Source: Mycobacterium stomatepiae
Lineage (GTDB): Bacteria > Actinomycetota > Actinomycetes > Mycobacteriales > Mycobacteriaceae
Assembly (NCBI RefSeq): GCF_010731715.1
Contig: NZ_AP022587.1
Span: 6,146,823 to 6,210,822 of the forward strand
Direction: 5' to 3'
Length of the DNA stretch: 64,000 nucleotides
Of this stretch, positions 57,706-64,000 are shown one piece after another. Positions within the stretch are counted from its first letter, which is position 1. Every line of letters starts with the position of its first letter. The position numbers and the translations under genes are program-made. The notes beneath the pieces were generated by a model. That model made no database searches. It was not told where the DNA came from and saw only the letters and a list, made by a program, of their open reading frames with translations.

Positions 57706-59021
57706 GCCGGTGGATTCAAGGTTTGGTTGCAACAGTTGTGTCTGTCGGGGTGGACAGTAGCTTGTTGAGGCGGTTGGTGGGGTTGTCCCAGTTGAAGCGT
57801 TTTCGGGGTCGTCCGTTGAGTTCGTCGGCGACGTAGGCGAGGTGTTCGGCGTCGTGCACCGAAAGGTCGGTGCCCTTTGGAAAGTATTGCCGTAGTAGGC
57901 CGTTGGTGTTCTCATTGCTACCGCGCTGCCAGGGTGAGTGGGGATCGCAGAAGTAAACCTCGATGCCGGTGTCGATGCTGATGCGGGCGTGGTGGGCCAT
58001 TTCGTGGCCTTGGTCCCAGGTCACGGTGCGGCGCAAGGTGGCGGGCAGGTCTTTGACCGCGGCGATCATGGCCTCGGCGACGGCCTCGGCGCTACGGGTA
58101 TGGGGTAGGTGCAGCAGTCGGACATATCCGGTGGAACGTTCAACCAGCGTGCCGATTTGAGAGGCCTGGTCCTTGCCGATGATCAGGTCTCCTTCCCAAT
58201 GGCCTGGCACGGCGCGGTCGTTAGCTTCGGCGGGCCGCTCACTGATGTTGACCATGCCTTGGATACGGCCGCGGCCGTCACCGGCGCGGCCCGTCGGCGC
58301 GGTTTACGCAACGCGCGCCCGGTGCGCAGGCATGTCCTCAGTTCCCGGCGCAGTTCTCCGCGCCCTTGCACGTAAAGCGCCTGGTAGATGGTTTCGTGGG
58401 ACACCTGCATCTCCGGGCGGTCAGGATAGGTCGCGGTCAATACCCCGGCGATCTGTTCGGGGCTGTACTTGTTGACCAACAACGCTTGCACCTCGGCCCG
58501 CAATTGCTCACAGCGGCCCAACTTGCCGGTCTTGGGTCGACGCGCCCGTTGCTCGCTGCGCCGCTGAGCGATGCGCGCCGAGTAGCCCGACTTCGCGTCC
58601 CAACCGGCCCGGCGGGCCCCGAACCGATACCGGGCGCGATAACGGCCCACATGCCCTCGCATGACACCGTTGTGGGCAATCTCGCGCATGATCGTCGACG
58701 GCGCCCGGCCCAACCGGCGCGCCATCGAACGGATCGACTCACCGTGCGCGGTGCCGATCATGATCTGTTCACGCTCATCCGCCGACAGCCGCGGCCGTCG
58801 CTGTCCTTGAGGCTTTGACCATCGTGGATTCACACCACCAAACCTGCGAAACCACTTGCTACCGCACGTCGCCGACACGCCGACCGCCACCCCGGCATCC
58901 TCCGAGGACCATCCCGCAGCGATCAAATCCCAATACCGCCGCTGCACCACCAACAACTGAGGCTGACCCGTCATCAACACCCTAACTACGAAGTGTTGCA
59001 ACCACCCCTTGAACTCAAGGC
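57706..59021 (-). mobile_element. IS30-family insertion sequence
   Basis: About 1.3 kb with one transposase gene on the minus strand. Subterminal inverted repeats GATTCAAGGTTTGGTTGCAA (57713-57734, 22 bp) and its partner at 58994-59015 match at 18 of 22 positions. The outer ends read GCC...GGC, and CGATTTT occurs just outside both ends (57699-57705, 59022-59028), a possible 7-bp target duplication. Boundaries are tentative. Confidence 0.75.
57716..58974 (-). CDS. IS30-family transposase, one frameshift
   Basis: About 419 residues from ATG 58974 (MTGQPQLLVVQRRYWDLIAA). The N-terminal HTH (ERIMIGTAHGESIRSMA-type; here EREQIMIGTAHGESIRSMAR) and LGRAPSTIMREIAHNG are IS30-specific. The DDE catalytic core reads GHWEGDLIIGKDQASQIGTL (D), TWDQGHEMAHHARIS (D) and PWQRGSNENTNGLLRQYFPK (E). 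A base is missing near 58265 (VTAAAVSKAW versus GRIQGMVNISERPAEANDR), which would inactivate it unless it is a sequence error. Confidence 0.88.
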
Positions 59022-59056
59022 CGATTTTTCCGCCCTGACAGCACGTTGGGCGCGTC

Positions 59057-59674
59057 TCAGTTGCAGAACGTGTAGCCGATGAACTCCGTCTGGCGGGTAT
59101 CGCTCGGGGAGTAGTTCACGTAGTGCACCGCCGGCATCCCGTTGTACTGGGTGTCGATTTGTTGCGCATTGGGCGGCGGGACATCCTTGGGGAAAGCCAG
59201 AATCATGCCGCCAAAGATCTTGAGGCCGACCACGCAGATCGCATCCGAGCGCGGCTTCTGCGCATTCCAGGCGTGGACAACAACCGGCTCCGTGAGTTGA
59301 GTGCCGGTGGCGCAATTCGGATCGCACAACTTGAAAACGGCGGTGCCGGTCCCGTCGGCGCCCTGTGGTCCCCACGAACTCCACGACATGTCTTGCAGCG
59401 CAACGGCAACGCTCGCGCAGCCCAACACGTTCAGCTTTTTCGGACGCGCGCTCGGCTGGACCGACGGGTTGTAGCAGCCCGGAATGGCGTAGCTGTCCGG
59501 CGGCGGTGGTGGTTGGCTGGTGGACTGGGTCGCCGTGCTCTGCGGACCCTGGGTCAGCTTCACTCCGGCGAAGATCAGCACACCTACCAGAAGGGCCACG
59601 ACGATGCCGATCGCCGATAGCCGCCCCCGCGGAATGTGCCGCAACTCGCCCGATTGGGGGACGTTGCCGCTCAC
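59057..59674 (-). CDS. Membrane-anchored exported protein, unknown function
   Basis: 205 residues from ATG 59674. A short cytosolic tail with RHIPRGRLS precedes a single TM (AIGIVVALLVGVLIFAGVKL), then a Thr/Ser/Pro linker (STATQSTSQPPPPPDSY) and an extracytoplasmic domain with Cys pairs (PGCYNPS, VLGCASVAV, LCDPNCATG) and FPKDVPPPNAQQIDTQYNGM. No known motif. It begins next to the IS30 end, with 35 bp between. Confidence 0.7.
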   Translation of the reverse strand: MSGNVPQSGELRHIPRGRLSAIGIVVALLVGVLIFAGVKLTQGPQSTATQSTSQPPPPPDSYAIPGCYNPSVQPSARPKKLNVLGCASVAVALQDMSWSSWGPQGADGTGTAVFKLCDPNCATGTQLTEPVVVHAWNAQKPRSDAICVVGLKIFGGMILAFPKDVPPPNAQQIDTQYNGMPAVHYVNYSPSDTRQTEFIGYTFCN

Positions 59675-59802
59675 GTTCTCCAGGTTAGGTCAGAACTCGG
59701 ATGCCGGGTCGGGTTCCCGCAAAGAATCCTGGCACGGTAAATTTGGTCAACGCTACCAACATAAGGAAGTATTGGGGCTCTCGCGACGTGTTAGGAGTAA
59801 CG

Positions 59803-60304
59803 ATGAATGACCACGCACTGGCCGCGCGCCTGGCCACCGAGGCGGGGCGGCTGTTGCTTGGTGCGGGAGGAATTTGCCGGCGCCGACGCGAGCGAGCGGA
59901 AGGCCGCGGGGGACAAGCGATCCCACGACTTTCTGATGCAAGCGCTGGCCGCCGAGCGGCCCCAGGACGCGGTGCTTTCCGAGGAGGGCGCCGACGACCC
60001 GGTGCGGCTGCGCTCGGAGCGGGTGTGGATCGTCGACCCGCTGGACGGCACGCTGGTGGAAATGGGTTCCGCCGGAGCCAAAGTCGCGTCGATCGTGCAG
60101 GGTCTGTCGGATGTCTACGTCCACGCCGGCGGGCAGTTCGAGTGGGACTCGGCGGCCCCCGTTGCGGTGGCCCGTGGGGCCGGCCTGCACACCTCCCGCA
60201 TCGACGGGTCCGCACTTCTCTATAACCGGGCTGACCCCAAGCTGCCCGATGTGGTGGTGTGCCGCCCCGAGCTTGCCGAAGCGGTACTTGCCGTCACGGG
60301 TTAG
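59803..60304 (+). pseudogene. CysQ/inositol-phosphatase-like protein with internal deletion and frameshift
   Basis: ATG 59803 starts MNDHALAARLATEAGRLLLG, then the frame changes near 59865 and continues REEFAGADASERKAAGDKRS and HDFLMQALAAERPQDAVLSE with the metal site VWIVDPLDGT. Family members then carry about 100 residues (DPLDGT-REF... to the substrate loop). Here DPLDGT is joined directly to LVEMGSAGAKVASIVQGLSD, and HAGGQFEWDSAAPVAVARGA follows. The total is near 167 residues versus about 265 for Rv2131c-like CysQ (3'-phosphoadenosine 5'-phosphate phosphatase). The deletion is in frame, so the product would lack part of the catalytic core. Confidence 0.8.
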
Positions 60305-60616
60305 CGGACTCGCGGTCCCTCCGAACTGATTGCAGGCCAGGTGATTCCACCTGGTGGTTGATGATTGGTGCGTACGAGCTCGGGCCGGCGAGGCGTTGGT
60401 GATCACGTCGCACCATCCCAAAGATGAATCTGGCCAACCTCCTGCTGATTCCGACGGCATCAGCATTTGGGGCCACCTGCCAGAGGGCCGACGATCGTCG
60501 ACAGGCTCGCCCAGTTCAAGACCGGCGCGGCTTCGCTGCTACACAGGGAGGACGTCGTTTCCGCCCTCGCCGGTGCGGGCATCCCAGACTGAGGGCCGAT
60601 CACGTAAGGAGTCACG
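60305..60616. other. Broken or non-coding stretch after CysQ
   Basis: About 310 bp. The frame ending at TGA 60590-60592 reads PTIVDRLAQFKTGAASLLHR and ends EDVVSALAGAGIPD, plausible as a protein C-terminus of unrecognised family, preceded by no intact start. It may be the tail of a gene damaged by the indels common here. Confidence 0.35.
60337..60354. terminator. Stem-loop CCAGGTG-ATTC-CACCTGG after CysQ
   Basis: Perfect 7-bp stem and 4-nt loop, 33 nt downstream of the CysQ stop. No T-tract follows, but mycobacterial terminators often lack one. May also be an operator palindrome. Confidence 0.35.
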
Positions 60617-61641
60617 ATGATGCGGATCGACACCCACCACCACGCCGTCCCGTCCTTCTACCGAGACTTGTTGCGGAAAGCGGGTATTGACGAAGCCGGC
60701 GGTCGTGCGGTTCTGGAGTCCGGAAGCCTCGTTGACGACGATGGCCGAGCTCGGTGTGGGGACGGCGATTCTGTCGGTGTCCGCGCCGGGCACCACGTTC
60801 GTGCCGAATCCCGCCGACGCCGCCGCGCTGGCTCGAGAGGTCAACGAGTACCTGGCCGCTGTTGTTGCCGCCCAACCCGATCGGTTCGGTTTCTTCGCGA
60901 CGATCCCGATGCCACACGTCAAGGAGTCCGCTGCCGAGGCGGTGAGATCTCTTGACGAATTGCACGCCGAAGGCGTGATCCTGCTCGCGAACGCGGCGGG
61001 CGTCTATCTGGGGCAGGATGGTCAAGACGATTTGTTCGCCGCGCTGGATGCACGGTCGGCGGTTGTCTTCATCCATCCCGCCGACCTGCCTGGCCCGCGG
61101 TGCCCGGTGTTCTACCGTTCGCGACCGATTTCCTGCTCGATACCACCCGCGCGGCATATCTGTTGGTCCACAATGAGATTCGCCGCAGGTATCCCAACAT
61201 TAAATTCATGCTGAGCCATGCGGGCGGGTTTGCGCCCTACGCATCGCACCGAATGGCGATCGGTATCTGAGCGACACGGGGCGCGGCCTTACCGACATCC
61301 TGGATGACTTCGCCGGTTTCTATTTCGACACCGCGTTGTCCTCGACCGCCGCAGCGCTGCCGAGCCTCCTCGCATTCGCCAAGCCCGGGCACGTGACCTT
61401 CGGATCCGACTTTCCCTTCGCGCCGATCGTGGCCGCAAGGTTATTCGCCGCAGGCCTGGAAACCTACCCTGGCCTGGACGACGACGCCCGCACGGCGATC
61501 GACCGCATCAATGCTCTTCGCCTGTTCCCCCGACTCGGGACGGCGGCACCACCGGCCGCCGAGTCGACGGTCGATCAGATCCGTCACGCGGTCAGCAGAG
61601 CTGTGATGCGCGGTGTCACGCGACTAGCCAACGCCCGCTGA
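60617..61641 (+). pseudogene. Amidohydrolase (metal-dependent, ACMSD/decarboxylase-like), at least three frameshifts
   Basis: ATG 60617/60620 with a clear SD (AAGGAGTCACG). MRIDTHHHAVPSFYRDLLRK has the HxH metal ligand; PEASLTTMAELGVGTAILSV, FFATIPMPHVKESAAEAVRS, AVVFIHPADLPGP, FMLSHAGGFAPYASHRMAI and FGSDFPFAPIVAARLFAAGL are all conserved blocks of amidohydrolase-2 proteins. Frame changes occur near 60710, 61095 and 61262. The total (about 341 codons) is normal, so nothing large is missing. Role likely in carboxylate or aromatic compound degradation; substrate unknown. Confidence 0.78.
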
Positions 61642-61646
61642 CGCGT

Positions 61647-62548
61647 TCATAGCAGCGGTTTCTGCCAGGCGAGCACGCGTTCGGCCAGTTCCGGTCCGCT
61701 GTCTTCCTGGATGAAGTGTCCGGCCCTGATGCGGGCGTGCGGCTGGCCGGCCGCCCCGGGGACGTGCTTGATCAGCGGACGGTCGGCCTGCCCCAGGATC
61801 GGGTCGCGGGTACCGAAGATAGCGAGCAAGGGTTTCTCCCACCGGCCCAGGGCGTCCCAGGCCGCTCGATTGGCCGGAACGGCCGGGTCGTCGGGCGAAG
61901 TCGGTACCAATTGCGGAAATGCCCGGGCTCCGGCTTGATACGTCTTGTCCGGAAAGGGGGCGTCATAGCCGGCTCGCACCTTGGGCGGAACCCTGCGGAC
62001 GGTGCCGGCCGAGACGATGCGACCGGCGGGCAATACGGGGGAGTAGCGGGCAAAGGCTCGCCACGCGTGGAAGGCGGGAGGGGTGCGTCGCTGGGCGGTG
62101 GGTGAAAGCCATTCGCCACGACCACCCGCGCGATCCGCTCGCCCTGCTCGGCGGCGATGCGCAGCCCGATCAGCGAACCCCAGTCCTGGACGAACAGCGT
62201 GACTTCCTTCAGTCGCAGGCGCTCGAACCAGGCCGTCACCCACTCGACATGCCGGAGATAGGTGTAATCCTCCATCCGGCTGGGCTTATCGGAGCGGCCA
62301 AAGCCGATCAGGTCGGGCGCGAGCACGCGGTTTCCCGCGTCAACCAGCGGCGGAATCATCGTGCGGTACAGGTAGCTCCACGTGGGTTCGCCATGCAGCA
62401 GGACGATCGGCGGGCCATCGGCCGGTCCCTCGTCGAGAAAGTGCATGCGCACCGGCGAGTCGCTTGCCGCCACATCAATGTAGTTCGCTACGAACGGATA
62501 GCCTTCCAAGTTTTCGAATCGGGAGTCCGGGGTTCGCAGCACATCCAT
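61647..62548 (-). CDS. Haloalkane dehalogenase-like alpha/beta hydrolase, one frameshift
   Basis: 300 residues after repair, family-typical. ATG 62548 follows [35 protein letters not shown] with [18 protein letters not shown] (oxyanion region), nucleophile Asp in [24 protein letters not shown] (acid), and [11 protein letters not shown] (His). A base is missing near 62105 (ANGFHPP then [20 protein letters not shown] in another frame). It hydrolyses carbon-halogen bonds; M. tuberculosis has related Rv2296/Rv1833c-type enzymes. True substrates in mycobacteria are unknown. Confidence 0.85.
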
Positions 62549-62650
62549 ATTCAGCTCCTCCGGTGAACGGGCACCCCTCCAAGCCTCTCTCCGCGATGCC
62601 ACTTCGTCTAGTACGAAATTTCATTGGGGAAGAAGCCGACAGGCCACTAA

Positions 62651-63392
62651 AATAGCGAAATCACGGCCATTCGTCGCGCCGTACTGCTGATTGCCGATAT
62701 CGGCGGCTACACCAACTACATGGCCTGGAACCGGACGCACCTCGCGCATGCGCAGCAGACGGTCGCGCAGCTACTGGAATCGGTGATCGATGCTGCTAAA
62801 GGCCTGAAGTTGGCGAAGTTGGAGGGCGACGCCGCATTCTTCTGGGCGTCGGACGGTAACGCCAATGTGCTGGTGTCCGATCGGCTCTGGCGCATGCGTC
62901 ATTCGTTCCTCGCCCGGCGGCAGCGAATTAAAAGCCGACATAGCCTGCGAGTGTGCGAGCTGCAGACAGCTCGACAGCCTGTCGCTGAAGTTCGTCGCGC
63001 ACGAAGGCGAGGTGGCCACGCAGAAGGTAAAGCGCCATGTCGAACTCGCCGGCGTCGACGTCATCCTCGTGCACCGGATGCTGAAAAACCAGGTCCCAGT
63101 GCCGGAATACGTGCTGATGACCGATACGGTTGCGGCGAGCCTCGATGAGTCGATACGTGGGCTTTCGGTGCCGCTCACGCACGATTTCGAGGGCATCGGT
63201 GAAACGTCCACGCATTACATCGACCTCGCCACGTCGGAGGCGCCACCGGCACCGCCGCAGCGCGGCTTGCTTGGCCGACTCGGGATGACGGCGATGTTCG
63301 AGCTGAATTCGATGCCGTTCCTGCTCGGTCTGAAGAAACCCGCCGACGGCTTCCGCAACCTGGGCCGCGGCGCCGAGGAGATTCCTGCCTAG
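62651..63392 (+). CDS. DUF2652 (cyclase-like) protein, indels including the start codon
   Basis: The frame from 62651 reads [20 protein letters not shown] then [45 protein letters not shown], with no start codon; restoring one G would give ATG AGC GAA ATC ([11 protein letters not shown]). The frame changes again near 62925, and [46 protein letters not shown]-like [20 protein letters not shown] continue to 63392. DUF2652 is related to class III nucleotide cyclase folds. The first in-frame ATG is 62720. Sequence error likely in both places. Confidence 0.75.
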
Positions 63393-63413
63393 CGAAAGCG
63401 CTGTTGCACAGCG

Positions 63414-64000
63414 TTACTGAGCGTCGGCGAGCGCGCGGCCCATGCGCGAGACGGCTTCGGTGAGAATCGCCCGCGAGGTAGCGAAATTCAGCCGCACATG
63501 CCCGGCTCCGCCGGTGCCGAAGACATGCCCGGAGCTCAGCGCGACACGGGCGTGGTCGAGAAACCAGCGGGCCGGTCCGGACAGGTCGGCCACCACCGCG
63601 AGGCCGTCGCCGGCTTCTTCGGTAAAACCGAGCTCCCGACAATCCAGCCAGGCGAGGTAGGTGCCTTGTGTGCCTTGATATTTCACGCCTGGTAGCGGTT
63701 TGGCGACCAGATCGCTCAGTAGTGTGCGGTTGGCGTCCAGGCCCGCCAGCAGCGCGTCCAGCCAGTCGCCGCCGCTGCGGAACGCTTCCGCGTGCGCGAT
63801 GATGCCCAGGTGACTTGGCCCGTGGCTGACCTCCTCGGGCATCCGCTGCAGATCGGCGGCCGCCTCGGGCCCGGCGATGGCCAGTGCCGCCGAGCCCGGA
63901 GAGATTCCACCCTTAGGCGCAGGTCAGCGCGAACGCATCCTCGGCGCCGGGGACGCTCAGGTACGGCGTGAATCGCGAACCCGGCAAGACCACCGGCGCG
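63414..64000 (-). pseudogene. MalY/PatB-type C-S lyase (aminotransferase class I/II), 3' part, frameshifted
   Basis: Partial gene, C-terminal about 195 residues in view. From the right edge: APVVLPGSRFTPYLSVPGAE with DAFALTCA, where SKGWN (the PLP Lys motif) should follow but a stop (TAA) and missing bases break the frame near 63927, and again near 63905. Then [20 protein letters not shown] to [20 protein letters not shown] is in one clean frame to the stop. This family cleaves cystathionine or related C-S bonds with PLP. At least two indels in 40 bp around the PLP-lysine region. Confidence 0.75.

Overview
The window is chromosomal DNA from a Mycobacterium, probably a slow-growing non-tuberculous species. 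The support is GC-rich sequence, abundant GTG starts, and family-level content: TIGR00027 and TIGR03085 proteins, DUF3556, DUF2505, DUF2652, a PknH-type sensor lipoprotein pair, HtpG, many TetR regulators and beta-oxidation genes. No rRNA, tRNA, phage or CRISPR array was found. The only insertion sequence is one IS30-family element at 57.7-59.0 kb. I cannot name the species from the sequence alone.

Layout. 0-6 kb: a thiolase start, two TetR genes, a double-hotdog MaoC-type protein, and an aldehyde dehydrogenase next to a LacI regulator with a perfect palindromic operator. 6-12 kb: a secreted small protein, a lytic transglycosylase lipoprotein, and a 1376-residue hybrid kinase / response regulator / SpoIIE phosphatase / anti-sigma-like protein overlapping a STAS anti-anti-sigma gene. 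12-16.5 kb: an S51 peptidase, a 7-TM protein preceded by two matching palindromes and a 22-codon ORF with a strong Shine-Dalgarno, an MFS exporter, a GNAT enzyme, and an unlisted 53-residue protein made of five GGGAGGGR units. 16.9-20.5 kb: the two-gene N-acetylglutaminylglutamine amide (osmoprotectant) operon. 20.8-30 kb: a 9.1-kb regulator gene (BTAD, class III cyclase, AAA/STAND ATPase, TPR-like) ending in 13 NTF2/SnoaL-like modules. 30-37 kb: methyltransferases, a glycosyltransferase, a histidine phosphatase and two secreted Gly-Pro-Gly proteins. 37-40 kb: a thioesterase / acyl-CoA ligase pair. 40-52 kb: HtpG, DUF3556, an MFS transporter, PadR with nitronate monooxygenase, GMC oxidoreductase with TetR, and GNAT. 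51.5-64 kb: lipoproteins, transporters, a second thiolase, IS30, CysQ-like, amidohydrolase, haloalkane dehalogenase, DUF2652 and MalY genes, nearly all frameshifted.

Two cross-cutting points. First, about 20 single-base frameshifts interrupt otherwise well-preserved genes, mostly one missing base in a short G/C run, and they cluster in the last 12.5 kb. Restoring the base gives family-typical lengths, so I read most as sequencing or assembly error rather than decay. Second, two genes carry in-frame internal deletions that remove key active-site regions: the TIGR00027 methyltransferase at 30.9 kb and the CysQ-like phosphatase at 59.8 kb.

Main candidates for new biology: the giant regulator with its tandem NTF2-like tail; the 7-TM locus with paired palindromes and micro-ORF; the (GGGAGGGR)5 mini-protein; and the all-in-one kinase / phosphatase / anti-sigma protein with its STAS partner.
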